A DNA stretch of 64,000 nucleotides. It comes from Ga0077560 sp046330395 (GTDB taxonomy: Bacteria; Actinomycetota; Thermoleophilia; Miltoncostaeales; Miltoncostaeaceae). Location of the stretch: NCBI GenBank assembly GCA_046330395.1, contig JAXLSS010000016.1, forward strand, positions 16,319 through 80,318, given 5' to 3'. Below the pieces are notes generated by a model. It saw nothing but the letters and a program-made list of their open reading frames with translations, made no database searches and was not told the DNA's origin. This document shows, piece by piece, positions 39,874-49,202 of this stretch; position 1 is the stretch's first letter; every line of letters begins with the position of its first letter. The position numbers were made by a program, and so were the translations under genes.

Positions 39874-40772
39874 GGCCCGGGTTCTTCCTGCGGGAGGCCT
39901 GGCGGTCCATCCGCGCCAACGCCGCCATTTCCGCCGCCGCCACCGTCACCGTGATGATCGCCGTGTTCATCCTCGGCGCGTTCATCCCGTCGTACCTGTA
40001 CGTGCAGTCCACCGTGGACAACCAGAAGGACAAGCTGGACCTCAAGGTGTTCATCTCCAAGGACGCCACGGCCCAGCAGCTGCAGGGCGTCAGCAACCGG
40101 CTGGTGGCGCTGGAGAACGAGGGCCTGGTGAAGGACTTCACCTACCTCACCGCCGACCAGGCGCTGGCCGAGGCCAAGAGCCAGGTGAAGGACCCGCACA
40201 TCTACGACCTCGTGCCCCCCGGCACCATCCCGGCAACCTTCAAGGTGCACCCCACCGACCCGTCCAAGAACGCCCAGATCGCGGCCGCGCTGGCCGACAG
40301 CCCGGCGCTGGACCGGGGGCTGGAGGGCGGCATCAGCTACGCCAAGGAGACCACCGACCGGCTGCTGCGCATCGCGCGGTTGATCCAGCTGTGGGGTTTC
40401 GCGCTGATCAGCCTGCTCTTGGTGGCCGCCGTGCTGCTGATCGGCAACACCATCCGCCTGTCCATCTTCGCCCGCAGACGTGAGGTGGAGGTGATGCGCC
40501 TGGTGGGCGCCACCAACTGGTTCATCCGCTGGCCGTTCGTGATCGAGGGGATCATCTGCGGCATCGCGGGCGCGGTGGTGGCCGTGGTGCTGATCTGGAT
40601 CGCCAAGATCACGGTGGTGGACGAGTTCATCCGCAACACCACCAGCGGGTTCGCCCGCGACCAGGCCAGCTCGCTCGGGTTCGCATGGTTGTGCCTGATC
40701 CTCGTCGGAGCGGGCGGCGCCGTGGGTGCCCTGGGCAGCGGCATCACGCTGCGTCGCTTCCTGAGGGTTTAG
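39870..40772 (+). CDS. ftsX: Cell-division membrane protein FtsX
   Basis: 300 residues. One N-terminal membrane helix (about 22-45) is followed by an extracellular domain (about 45-175) with the FtsX pattern KLDLKVFISKDATAQQLQGV, then three membrane helices with the permease core RRREVEVMRLVGATNWFIRWPFVIEGIICGIAGA. FtsX passes the ATP-driven signal from FtsE to wall hydrolases outside. Translation is coupled to ftsE. The TAG stop forms part of an inverted repeat shared with the spacer before the protease gene. Confidence 0.95.
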   Translation: MRPGFFLREAWRSIRANAAISAAATVTVMIAVFILGAFIPSYLYVQSTVDNQKDKLDLKVFISKDATAQQLQGVSNRLVALENEGLVKDFTYLTADQALAEAKSQVKDPHIYDLVPPGTIPATFKVHPTDPSKNAQIAAALADSPALDRGLEGGISYAKETTDRLLRIARLIQLWGFALISLLLVAAVLLIGNTIRLSIFARRREVEVMRLVGATNWFIRWPFVIEGIICGIAGAVVAVVLIWIAKITVVDEFIRNTTSGFARDQASSLGFAWLCLILVGAGGAVGALGSGITLRRFLRV

Positions 40773-40818
40773 TGCTCCGCGCACCGGAACCCCATCGAGC
40801 CACCGGAACGGAGCACTA
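40770..40818 (+). repeat. Inverted repeat in the ftsX-protease spacer
   Basis: TAGTGCTCCG (40770-40779) and CGGAGCACTA (40809-40818) are perfect 10-base arms. Inside the loop CACCGGAAC occurs twice. It could act as a transcript attenuator or RNA stability element between ftsX and the S41 protease. It has no U-tract. Confidence 0.45.
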
Positions 40819-40852
40819 GGCCCTGCCCGACCAGCCGGGTGCCACCGGTCCC

Positions 40853-42064
40853 GTGACGGCGCCCCCCGGGCGCCGTCGCCCGCGCGCGGCCGTGGTGGGC
40901 ACGGCGGCCGCCCTTGTGGCCTTCGGGGGCGGCGTGCTGGTGGGCGGCCACCCGGACTCCACCGGCATCAGCGACCTGCCCGCCAACGTGCGGGGGGTGC
41001 TGCAGGACACCTCGGGCAACCGCGTGGAGGGCGAGGTGCTGCGGCTGCTGGAGAACGGGTACTACCTCAAGGTGGACCCCGCCAAGCTGCACCGCGGGTC
41101 GGTGGACGGCATGGTGGCCGCCCTGCACGATCCCTACAGCGCCTACCTGGACCCCACCCAGTACAAGGAGCTGCAGCGTGAGAACTCCGGGGTGTTCGTG
41201 GGGGTGGGCATCTCCATCGCCAAGCGCGGCCGCTTCACGGTGATCACCGCCGTGTACCCCAAGAGCCCGGCGTTCCGGGCCGGCCTGCACGCGGATGACG
41301 CCATCCTGGCGGTGGACGGCAGGACGATGGTGGGTGTGGGCAACGCCCGCGTGGTGAAGGCCATCCGCGGCACCGAGGGGTCGTCGGTGACGCTGCGGCT
41401 GCGCACCGCGGCGGCGCGGGTGCGCACGGTCACCATGACCCGGGCCCGCATCGCCGTGCCGCTGGTGGCGCACAGCCTGCACCACGTGGGTGACATCCGC
41501 GTGGGCCAGGTGCGCCTGTTCGCGTTCGAGCACGGCGCCGGCACGCAGGTGCGCACCGCGGTGCGCGAGCTGCTGCATCAGGGCGCCCGGGCGATGGTGC
41601 TGGACCTGCGCGACAACCCCGGCGGGCTGGTGGACGAGGCCCTGGCCGTCACCGGCGTGTTCGTGGCCTCCGGGTCGCCCGTGGCCACCATCCAGGGCGA
41701 GCACCGCTCCCGCCAGACGCTGCGCACCGACGCCACGCCGGCCACCACCGTGCCGGTGACGGTCCTGGTGAACCGCAACAGCGCGTCCTCCAGCGAGATC
41801 GTCACGGGGGCGCTGCACGACGACCTGCACGCCACCGTGGTGGGCACCCGCACCTTCGGCAAGGCCGTGATGCAGACCACCCAGCAGCTGGCCAACGGCG
41901 GCGCCCTCAAGTACACCAGCGCCCGCTACGTCACCCCGAAGGGCGTGGACGTGAGCAAGGGTGGCCTGCACCCGCAGGTCGCCGCGGCCGACAGGGGTTC
42001 CACGCCGAAGGTGGACGAGGCGCTCAACCGGGCGCTGGCGGTGGCGGCGGCCGCCACCGGCTGA
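40853..42064 (+). CDS. S41-family carboxy-terminal processing protease with PDZ domain
   Basis: 403 residues from a GTG. A short basic N-terminus and a membrane helix (about 12-32, AAVVGTAAALVAFGGGVLVGG) anchor it outside the membrane. A PDZ domain (about 105-185, GVFVGVGISIAKRG ... AGLHADDAILAVDGRTMVG) comes next, then the peptidase core with LDLRDNPGG, catalytic Ser in NRNSASSSEIV and Lys in TFGKAVMQ. Such CtpA-like proteases trim periplasmic or wall proteins. Next to ftsEX it may regulate a wall hydrolase, but that is inference. Its stop and the exoribonuclease start share one base (TGATG). Confidence 0.9.
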   Translation: MTAPPGRRRPRAAVVGTAAALVAFGGGVLVGGHPDSTGISDLPANVRGVLQDTSGNRVEGEVLRLLENGYYLKVDPAKLHRGSVDGMVAALHDPYSAYLDPTQYKELQRENSGVFVGVGISIAKRGRFTVITAVYPKSPAFRAGLHADDAILAVDGRTMVGVGNARVVKAIRGTEGSSVTLRLRTAAARVRTVTMTRARIAVPLVAHSLHHVGDIRVGQVRLFAFEHGAGTQVRTAVRELLHQGARAMVLDLRDNPGGLVDEALAVTGVFVASGSPVATIQGEHRSRQTLRTDATPATTVPVTVLVNRNSASSSEIVTGALHDDLHATVVGTRTFGKAVMQTTQQLANGGALKYTSARYVTPKGVDVSKGGLHPQVAAADRGSTPKVDEALNRALAVAAAATG

Positions 42065-43860
42065 TGGCGCACGGCGGACCCACCACCGAGGTGGTGGCCG
42101 AGATGGTGGTGTCCGGGCGCGGCGCGGCGGCGCGCCCGGCCTTCGCCCACGGCCTGGAGATCCCCATGTCCACCCGCACGCGGGGCGACGCCCGCGTGGG
42201 CGACCTGGCCATGCTGTCGGTGCGGGGCCGCTCCGCCCGTGTGCTGCGGGTCTTCGGCGGCGCGCGCGCCCCCAAGGCCGTGATGGCGGCCCTCCTGGCC
42301 AGCGAGGGCATGGGTCACGGCTTCCCGCGGGCCGTGGAGCGCGAGGTGGACGGGCTGTCGGAGGGCGACCCGCTGGCCGACCCCGGTCGCCGGGACCTCA
42401 CCGGCCAGGACGTGGTCACCATCGACCCCCTGGGGGCGAAGGACCACGACGACGCCATCGCCGCGCAGGTGGAGGGCGCGGACGTGCGGGTGTGGGTGCA
42501 CATCGCCGACGTGGCCCACTACGTGGCCGCCGGGAGCGCCGTCGACCGGGAGGCGGCCCGGCGGGGCTGCTCGGTGTACGTGCCGGGCACCGTGGAGCCC
42601 ATGCTGCCGGCGCGCCTGTCCAACGACCTGTGCAGCCTGCGCCCCGAGGTGCCCCGCCGGGTGCTCACGGTGGAGATGGTGGTGGACCCCGAGGGGCGGG
42701 TCACCAGCACCCACTTCTTCCGCGCGGTGATCCGTTCGGAGCGCCGGCTGACGTACCCCGAGGTGGACGCCTACCTGGCCGGCACGCCGCTGGGCGCGGA
42801 GGGGATGGAGACCACCGTGGACGCGGCCCGGGAGGCGTCGCGCCGGCTGCGGGCCGCCCGCGACCGCCGCGGCGGCCTGGAGGTGGACTCCGGCGAGGTG
42901 GTGTTCGAGCTGGACGCCGACAGGGTGGACGACGCGCACGTCGAGGAGCAGACCGACTCGCACCGCATCGTGGAGGACTGCATGGTGGCGGCCAACGAGG
43001 CCGTGGCGCGCCACCTCATCCAGCGGGGCGTGCCCACGCTGTTCCGGCATCACCCCGACCCGGATCCCGGCAAGGTGCGCCGCCTGTACGAGCAGATGGA
43101 GACGCTGGGGGTGCCCACGCCCGGGCTGCCGGAACGCGAGCTGGGGCCCACCGAGCTGCGTGCGGCGGTGGGCACCGCCGGGCAGGCCGTGTCCCGTCAC
43201 GTGGGTGGGCTGCGCGCGCGCGGCGCGGAGGGCGGTGAGGCGCTGTGGACGCTGGTGCTGCGCGCCCTCATGCAGGCCTATTACACGCCGGCCGCCCCCA
43301 CGCACTCCGGTCTGGCGAGCCCCGCGTACCTGCATTTCACGTCACCCATCCGCCGCTACCCCGACCTGCTGGTGCACCGGGCGCTGCTGGCGGTGCTGGG
43401 GTGCGAGGAGTCCGCGCCCACGCGCACCGAGCTGGAGCTGGCCGGCGAGCACTGCTCGCTCACCGAGCGCGAGGCCGATGGCCTGGAACGGCGCGCCGAC
43501 CGCATCATCGCCGCCATCCTGCTGGAGGAGCGCCTGCTGCGCGGCGGCTTCGACGAGGTGTTCCAGGGCGAGGTCAGCGGGGTCATCGCCGCCGGCGGGT
43601 TCGTGCGCTTCGGCGTGGGCTTCGAGGGGTTCCTGCCCGCCCGGTCCATCGAGGACGACCTCGTGCTTGACGAGTGCGGGGTGGCGCTGGTGCGCGACGA
43701 CGAGTCGGCGGTGCTGCGCATCGGCGACCCGGTGGCGGTGCGCGTGCTCAGCGTCGATCCGCTGCGCGGCCGGGTGCGCCTGGTGCCCGCCGGGTCCGCC
43801 ACGCCCGCGTACATGAACCGCGCCCGGGCCCGCCGCCGGGCCACCCAGCGTCGCCACTGA
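42064..43860 (+). CDS. RNB-domain exoribonuclease (RNase R/II family)
   Basis: 598 residues. The RNB catalytic core begins VVTIDPLGAKDHDDAIAAQV (metal Asp residues) and continues with VWVHIADVAHYV, LPARLSNDLCSLRP, HRIVEDCMVAANEAVARHL and FTSPIRRYPDLLVHRALL. A C-terminal S1 domain follows (VFQGEVSGVIAAGGFVRFGVGFEGFLPARS). It degrades RNA from the 3-prime end. It is shorter than E. coli RNase R, with a reduced N-terminal cold-shock part. Adjacent smpB and nearby ssrA fit the role of RNase R in tmRNA quality control. Confidence 0.92.
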   Translation: MAHGGPTTEVVAEMVVSGRGAAARPAFAHGLEIPMSTRTRGDARVGDLAMLSVRGRSARVLRVFGGARAPKAVMAALLASEGMGHGFPRAVEREVDGLSEGDPLADPGRRDLTGQDVVTIDPLGAKDHDDAIAAQVEGADVRVWVHIADVAHYVAAGSAVDREAARRGCSVYVPGTVEPMLPARLSNDLCSLRPEVPRRVLTVEMVVDPEGRVTSTHFFRAVIRSERRLTYPEVDAYLAGTPLGAEGMETTVDAAREASRRLRAARDRRGGLEVDSGEVVFELDADRVDDAHVEEQTDSHRIVEDCMVAANEAVARHLIQRGVPTLFRHHPDPDPGKVRRLYEQMETLGVPTPGLPERELGPTELRAAVGTAGQAVSRHVGGLRARGAEGGEALWTLVLRALMQAYYTPAAPTHSGLASPAYLHFTSPIRRYPDLLVHRALLAVLGCEESAPTRTELELAGEHCSLTEREADGLERRADRIIAAILLEERLLRGGFDEVFQGEVSGVIAAGGFVRFGVGFEGFLPARSIEDDLVLDECGVALVRDDESAVLRIGDPVAVRVLSVDPLRGRVRLVPAGSATPAYMNRARARRRATQRRH

Positions 43861-43875
43861 CCTGATCGTCCACTC

Positions 43876-43910
43876 AGCCTGAATCCGTCGGTCCTCGCCG
43901 GATTCAGGCT
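43876..43910 (+). terminator. Hairpin between the exoribonuclease gene and smpB
   Basis: AGCCTGAATCCG (43876-43887) pairs perfectly with CGGATTCAGGCT (43899-43910) over an 11-base loop. There is no U-tract. TAAGAT (43910-43915) overlaps its end and may be the minus-10 of smpB, nine bases before its ATG, so smpB may be transcribed alone and nearly leaderless. Confidence 0.55.
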
Positions 43911-43924
43911 AAGATCGCCCGCCC

Positions 43925-44410
43925 ATGGCACCGGGCAAGAACAAGAAGGACGGGAAGGACCAACGCTTCAGGGATGTGGCGCAGAACCGGCGCGCCCATT
44001 TCGAGTACGAGATCCTGGAGCGCCTGGAGGCGGGCCTGGTGCTGCTGGGCACCGAGGTGAAGGGCATGCGCGAGCACGGGGCGTCCATCGGCGACGCCTA
44101 CGTGGTGATGCGCGCCGGCGAGGCGTGGCTCATCAACGCGGGCATCCCCGAATACGCCAACGCGTCCCACACCAGCCACGAACCGCACCGCACGCGCAAG
44201 CTGCTGCTGCACCGGCGGGAGATCGACCGTCTTTCCAGCCGGCTCAGCGAGAAGGGGCTGGCCGTGGTGCCGTTGCGCCTCTACTTCCACGAGGGGCGCG
44301 CCAAGGTGGAGCTGGGCCTGGGCCGCGGCAAATCCAAGCACGACAAGCGCAACACCATCATCGAGCGTGAGCAGCGCCGCGAGGTGGCGCGCGCCATGAA
44401 ACGCGGCTAG
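43925..44410 (+). CDS. smpB: SsrA-binding protein SmpB
   Basis: 161 residues. SmpB carries tmRNA to stalled ribosomes. Signatures are FEYEILERLEAGLVLLGTEVKGMREHGASIGDAYV, the AWLINAGIPEYANAS strand and the C-terminal GRGKSKHDKRNTIIEREQRREVARAMKRG tail that enters the mRNA channel. Length is usual. The partner gene ssrA lies 4.8 kb downstream, with a chemoreceptor and a membrane protein between the two, although smpB and ssrA are often adjacent in actinobacteria. Confidence 0.97.
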   Translation: MAPGKNKKDGKDQRFRDVAQNRRAHFEYEILERLEAGLVLLGTEVKGMREHGASIGDAYVVMRAGEAWLINAGIPEYANASHTSHEPHRTRKLLLHRREIDRLSSRLSEKGLAVVPLRLYFHEGRAKVELGLGRGKSKHDKRNTIIEREQRREVARAMKRG

Positions 44411-44484
44411 CGGCCCGCGTTCTGCTCAACTCGGAGGGGCGCTCGACGACATAGGCGGGGAGGCAGTCACCACCCGTCTGGAGC

Positions 44485-46647
44485 ATGATGTCGTTTCCCC
44501 CCGTGTCGCAGTTATTTGCACGTTTGGCGCCCACCTCGATGCGCGCCAAGCTCCTGATCGGGGTGCTGGCGGTGGCCGCGGCCGCCCTCGGGGCGGTGAT
44601 GATCGTGGCGATCGGCCGGTCCGGCGCCACGAACCGCGCGGCGGTGCGGGCCGAGGTGCAGAACATGGCGCAGGCGCAGGCCGCCGAGCTCAACGCCGGG
44701 GTGCGCGACGGCTCGGCCACGGCCACCGCGCTGGCCCAGCTGGCCGCCGCGGACTCGGGTGTGGACCGCGCCGGCCTGATGCAGCAGCTGCGCGGCATCG
44801 TGCAGGCCGACCCCACGGTGTTCGGTGGGTGGTTCGTGTTCGCGCCGGGTGGGGCGCCGGGTGCCGACGCCGCGCACCGCACCGAACGCGGGTCCGACGA
44901 CCTGGGCCTGTTCGCCCCGTACTACACGCGCGACGAGGCCGGCCACGTCACGCTGGCGCCCGACACGGCGGTCACCCCGCAGTACAGGGAGGACTTCTAC
45001 CGGGTGCCGGCGCACACGCGGCGGTTCGCGGTGATCGAGCCCTACCTGGACACCTCGGTGCACGTGGTGATGACCTCCTACACGGCGCCCATCATCCGCG
45101 ACGGGCGCCTGCTGGGCGTGGCGGGCGTGGACGTCTCGCTGAAGGGCCTCAGCAGCACGGTGGCGGCCACGCACGTGCTCACCAGCGGGTACGCCATGGT
45201 GGTGTCGTCCGCGGGCCTGGTGCTGGGTGCCCCCGACCGGCACGTGGTGGGCGCCAAGCGGCTGGTGGACCTGAAGGGCGTGGACCGGGCCGCCATGGGG
45301 CGGCTGCTCGACGCGGGGCGCACCGGGCACACGCTGGCGGTGTCCACCCGTGACCCCCTGCACGGGCGCGGCGCCGAGGTGTTCGCCACCCCCGTGGGCG
45401 GCACCGGCTGGACCTACCTGGTGGTGGCGCCGCGGGGCGAGATCCTGGCGCCCACCGACCACCTGCGCACCACCCTCATCATCTGGTCGCTGGTGGGCGG
45501 GCTGCTGATGGGCATCGGCACCTGGCTGCTGGTGACCCGCCTCACCGCGCCCCTGCGGCGCCTGCGGGCGTCCGCCGCCGGGCTGGCCAGCGGGGACATC
45601 ACCACCACCATCCCGCAGGAGGGCCGCGACGAGGCCGGGCAGGTGGCGGGCGCCTTCCGCAGCCTGGCCGGGTACCTGCGCCAGCACGCCGAGGCCGCGC
45701 AGCGCGTGGCCGACGGTGACCTCACCGTGATGCCGCAGGCGCGGTCCCAGCAGGACGTGCTGGGGCAGGCCCTGCAGGGGATGGTGCAGCACCTGCGCGC
45801 CCTGGTGGGCGACGTCGCGGGCTGCGCGCGCGGCGTGGCGGACACCGCCGGGCGCGTCGCCGACGGCGCGCGGGAGTCGCGCACCGCCATGACCGCCATC
45901 GGGGCCACGGTGGGCGATGTCGCCACCGGCGCCGCCCGCCAGCGCGGCCTGGTGTCCGACACCACCCGCGCCGTGTCCGACACCGGGCTCACCGCGCAGG
46001 CGGCCGACCGGTCCGCCGAGGAGGGCCTGCTGCTGGCCGAGCAGACCCGCGAGGCCATGCTGCAGATCGCCGCCAGCTCGGCGGAGGTCACCGCGGCCAT
46101 CGGTGCCCTGGAGGAGCGTTCCGGGCAGATCGCGGGCATCGTGGACGAGGTGGAGACCATCGCGCAGCAGACGCGCATGCTGGCTCTCAACGCCTCCATC
46201 GAGGCCGCTCGGGCCGGCGACGCGGGCCGCGGGTTCGCCGTGGTGGCCGACGAGGTGCAGGAGCTGGCCACCCGCTCCCTGGCCGCGGCATCCACCATCG
46301 GCAGCATGATCGCGGGCACCCGCGAGGAGGTGGGCCGCGCGGTGCAGATCGTGGGGGACGGTGCGCGCAGCTCGGAGGCCGCCACGGGCGTGGTGGACCG
46401 CTCCCGCGAGGCGTTCAGCCGCATCCGCGCGGACGTGGCCGGCGTGCAGCGTCAGGTGGAGTCCCTGCTGGCCGCCTCCGACACGGTGGCCGAGGTGGCC
46501 GGTGAGGCCGTGCGGTCCACCGAGCTTGCCAGCGAGTCGTCGCACCGGGCGCAGGCGGCCACGGCCGTGATCGACACCTCCGTGCAGGACCTCATCCGCC
46601 AGTCGCAGGAGCTCACGGCCAGCATCTCCCGCTTCCGCCTGGGGTAG
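44485..46647 (+). CDS. Methyl-accepting chemotaxis protein with dCache sensor
   Basis: 720 residues. Membrane helix 1 (about 20-45) and 2 (about 330-352) flank an extracellular double-Cache sensor domain, with GGWFVFAPGG, REDFYRVPAHTRRFAVIEPYLD and GVAGVDVSL patterns. HAMP follows (TRLTAPLRRLRASAAGL), then the signalling domain with its hairpin tip EVETIAQQTRMLALNASIEAARAGDAGRGFAVVADEVQELA. There is no C-terminal CheR/CheB docking pentapeptide. No che gene is nearby, so it is an orphan receptor here. The annotated start may be the Met at residue 19 (MRAKLLIG). Confidence 0.9.
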   Translation: MMSFPPVSQLFARLAPTSMRAKLLIGVLAVAAAALGAVMIVAIGRSGATNRAAVRAEVQNMAQAQAAELNAGVRDGSATATALAQLAAADSGVDRAGLMQQLRGIVQADPTVFGGWFVFAPGGAPGADAAHRTERGSDDLGLFAPYYTRDEAGHVTLAPDTAVTPQYREDFYRVPAHTRRFAVIEPYLDTSVHVVMTSYTAPIIRDGRLLGVAGVDVSLKGLSSTVAATHVLTSGYAMVVSSAGLVLGAPDRHVVGAKRLVDLKGVDRAAMGRLLDAGRTGHTLAVSTRDPLHGRGAEVFATPVGGTGWTYLVVAPRGEILAPTDHLRTTLIIWSLVGGLLMGIGTWLLVTRLTAPLRRLRASAAGLASGDITTTIPQEGRDEAGQVAGAFRSLAGYLRQHAEAAQRVADGDLTVMPQARSQQDVLGQALQGMVQHLRALVGDVAGCARGVADTAGRVADGARESRTAMTAIGATVGDVATGAARQRGLVSDTTRAVSDTGLTAQAADRSAEEGLLLAEQTREAMLQIAASSAEVTAAIGALEERSGQIAGIVDEVETIAQQTRMLALNASIEAARAGDAGRGFAVVADEVQELATRSLAAASTIGSMIAGTREEVGRAVQIVGDGARSSEAATGVVDRSREAFSRIRADVAGVQRQVESLLAASDTVAEVAGEAVRSTELASESSHRAQAATAVIDTSVQDLIRQSQELTASISRFRLG

Positions 46648-46713
46648 ACCACCCGCACCCGAGGGTGGTTGGATCGCTCCAGAGGTCCGGACTACCGTGG
46701 CGGCATCGCGGCC

Positions 46714-49176
46714 ATGGATGGAGGGGTTGTGGACCAGGAGCAGCACACCAGGCGGGTTGCCGTGGTGGTGGTGTCGGGCGTCGGTGACGACACCCCCGGC
46801 AGCGGCCGCGACGAGGTCGTGGACATGCTGGTTGCCGACCCGTCCGGACGGTGGGAGTCGGCCGACCGGCGCGACGACCTGCGGCTGGTGGCCTCGGCGG
46901 AGAGCCGCGGTGAGGCCCAGGACGGCGAGCTGGTGAGCGGGCTGGGCGCCCCCAACCTGCGCGAGCCCTTCACCGTCCCCACCGCCACCGTGCACGGGCG
47001 CGACGGCGCCCCGGACGTGACGGTGCACGAGATGTACTGGGCCGACCTCTCCCGCGCCCAGGGCTCCGCCCAGCGGTTGTTCTACCTGCTGTTCGCCATC
47101 ACCCTGCAGGTCTCCACGCTGGGGATCGAGGCCCTGCGCGGGCTCAGGGAGCCCCGCACCCGGGTGGTGGGCGTGCTGCAGGGCACGCTCACCGTGCTGT
47201 CCTACTTCCTGGTGTACGTGGTGACACCGCTGCTGTTCACCATCGGCGGCATGGCCGTGACGGTGAACCTCATGCTGCTCACCCACGTGTCCGGGGCGAT
47301 GGCGGCCGGGCTGTGGCTGGTGTGCCTCATCGCCATGGCGGCGGTGGCATGGTGGATCGCGGACCGCATCTTCCGGGGTGGGTGGACCTTCGACCCACCG
47401 CAGAAGCCCCGCGGCTTCCGGCGCGGCAGGACGCCGTGGTGGGGGTCGCAGTGGCTGTGGTGGGGCGCCGCCGCGGCGGTGGGCGGGGCCATCCTGATCG
47501 TGTGGGTGCTCACCCAGCGGGTGCCCGGCTGGGTGCCGCTGTCCATCGGCTACCTGGTGTTCATCGACTGCGGCGCCGTGGGGTTGGCAACGCTGTTCAT
47601 CCGTCGGGTCTCCCCGGACGAACCCACCGACGAGCAGCTGCGCACCGCCCGCCACAACGTGCGGCTGGTGGTGCGCTTCGCCTTCGCCGCGGTGCCGGTG
47701 GGCGCCATGGTGTGCGCCGCGGCGGTGAAGAGCGGGCACGCTCAGCTGTCGGTGCGGGTGGCCGACACGCTCACCATGGTGGCCGCCGGCGTGTTCCGGG
47801 TGGCGTGGCTGGCCATGCTGGTGGGCTGCACCGTGGCCGTGCTGATGGCGCTGGCCCTCCCGCGCGTGCCCGATCGCCCGGGGGACCCGGAGGGCACGGC
47901 ACGGCGGGGGGTCATCGGCACCGTCATGGCGTCGGTGGTGCTGGGACCGCTGCTGTTCTCGCTGGCCTCCAGCTCCTCGTTCCTGCTGTTCAACGCCGTG
48001 TGGCGCGTGTACCCGTCGTTCGCAAAGAGCTGGGGTGACGGCATGCAGCCGGCCCGGCCCGGCACCACGCTGTTCCACCCGCTGGGCGCGCGGTTCGACG
48101 AGACCGCGTCCACCGCCGACTGGGGCACCGCGGTGGTGAAGTCCCTCATCCAGCCGCTGGGGGTGGCGCTGCTGCTCCTGTTGGTCATCGCCGTGCTGCT
48201 GACGTTCACGTTCAAGGGCTACGTGCGCACGCTGGGCACGCGTTACCGGTGCGCCAGCGCGGTGAACGCCTCCACCGAGCAGGCGGGCGCGCTCACCACG
48301 GCGCTGGGCCGGCTGGACGGCAGCCTGGCGTTCCTGGGCGCCGTCATCCCGCTGGTGGCGCTGTCCACGGCTGCGGCCGCCCTGGCGTGGATGGTGCCGG
48401 CGCACGCGGTGCAGGTGCCGGCCCGGTGGATGGCGCAGGTGGCGTTCCCCATCGCCTACGCCCTGGCCCTGCTCAGCATCGCGGCCGTGGGCCTGGGGCG
48501 CGTGGGCCCCGTGGGCAACTTCGGCGGCGGGTTCGGTCGCCTGCTGGGGACGGTGCTGGACCTGCTGTACGACGTGTCCACCTACCTGCGCGTCGGCACC
48601 CCGGCCATGGTGGTGCCGCGCGTCCGGATGATGGCGCGGTACCGGGCCATCCTGGCCCACATCGCGGGGACGGCGCCCGACCGCACCGTGGTGTTCGCCC
48701 ACAGTCAGGGCACCATCCTCAGCCTCGCGGCGCTGCTGGGCGACGAGGGGCGCCTCCCCAAGGTCGCGAAGCCACCGGCGGCGGCCGTCCCGCGGCCGCT
48801 CACGCTGGTCACGTACGGCTCGCCGACCCTCCAGATCTACGCCAGGCGGTTCCCGGGGCAGTTCGCGCCCTGGGTGGAGGAGGGCGTGGCGCCCGGCTCG
48901 GCGATCACCGAGTGGTGCAACCTGTTCCGTGCCGGCGACTACGTGGGACGGGGGCTGGGGCCCCACCATTCGGCGGACCCGGACGCACCGGACACCGCGC
49001 CCATCCGGGAGCGCTGCCTGGGACCGGGCCTGCACACCGGCTACACCAAGGACGAGCGCTGGCGCCGGGTCGCGCGGGCCATCGTGGCCGCCCCCGAGGT
49101 GCCGGCCCTGTCGTCGGTGGACCTGTCGGATCTCACCGTGGCCCGCATCGGCGGCTGGGGTGATCGGACGGCGTGA
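46714..49176 (+). CDS. Polytopic membrane protein with a C-terminal alpha/beta-hydrolase motif
   Basis: 820 residues from the ATG at 46714 (an upstream TTG at 46669 is weaker). The N-terminus starts RRVAVVVVSGVGDDTPGSGRDEVVDML, resembling the first strand of a hydrolase with a His/Gly loop. Then at least eight membrane helices fill residues about 120-600. After these comes YRAILAHIAGTAPDRTVVFAHSQGTILSLAALL with Ser664 in a HSQGT nucleophile elbow, VTYGSPTLQIYARRFPGQF and W-C-N-L-F-R-A-G-D. An alpha/beta-hydrolase interrupted by a membrane domain is the simplest reading. I do not recognise a named family. It ends 26 bases before ssrA. Confidence 0.65.
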   Translation: MDGGVVDQEQHTRRVAVVVVSGVGDDTPGSGRDEVVDMLVADPSGRWESADRRDDLRLVASAESRGEAQDGELVSGLGAPNLREPFTVPTATVHGRDGAPDVTVHEMYWADLSRAQGSAQRLFYLLFAITLQVSTLGIEALRGLREPRTRVVGVLQGTLTVLSYFLVYVVTPLLFTIGGMAVTVNLMLLTHVSGAMAAGLWLVCLIAMAAVAWWIADRIFRGGWTFDPPQKPRGFRRGRTPWWGSQWLWWGAAAAVGGAILIVWVLTQRVPGWVPLSIGYLVFIDCGAVGLATLFIRRVSPDEPTDEQLRTARHNVRLVVRFAFAAVPVGAMVCAAAVKSGHAQLSVRVADTLTMVAAGVFRVAWLAMLVGCTVAVLMALALPRVPDRPGDPEGTARRGVIGTVMASVVLGPLLFSLASSSSFLLFNAVWRVYPSFAKSWGDGMQPARPGTTLFHPLGARFDETASTADWGTAVVKSLIQPLGVALLLLLVIAVLLTFTFKGYVRTLGTRYRCASAVNASTEQAGALTTALGRLDGSLAFLGAVIPLVALSTAAAALAWMVPAHAVQVPARWMAQVAFPIAYALALLSIAAVGLGRVGPVGNFGGGFGRLLGTVLDLLYDVSTYLRVGTPAMVVPRVRMMARYRAILAHIAGTAPDRTVVFAHSQGTILSLAALLGDEGRLPKVAKPPAAAVPRPLTLVTYGSPTLQIYARRFPGQFAPWVEEGVAPGSAITEWCNLFRAGDYVGRGLGPHHSADPDAPDTAPIRERCLGPGLHTGYTKDERWRRVARAIVAAPEVPALSSVDLSDLTVARIGGWGDRTA

Positions 49177-49202
49177 ATACGCGTGCTACCCTCATCACAT
49201 CT

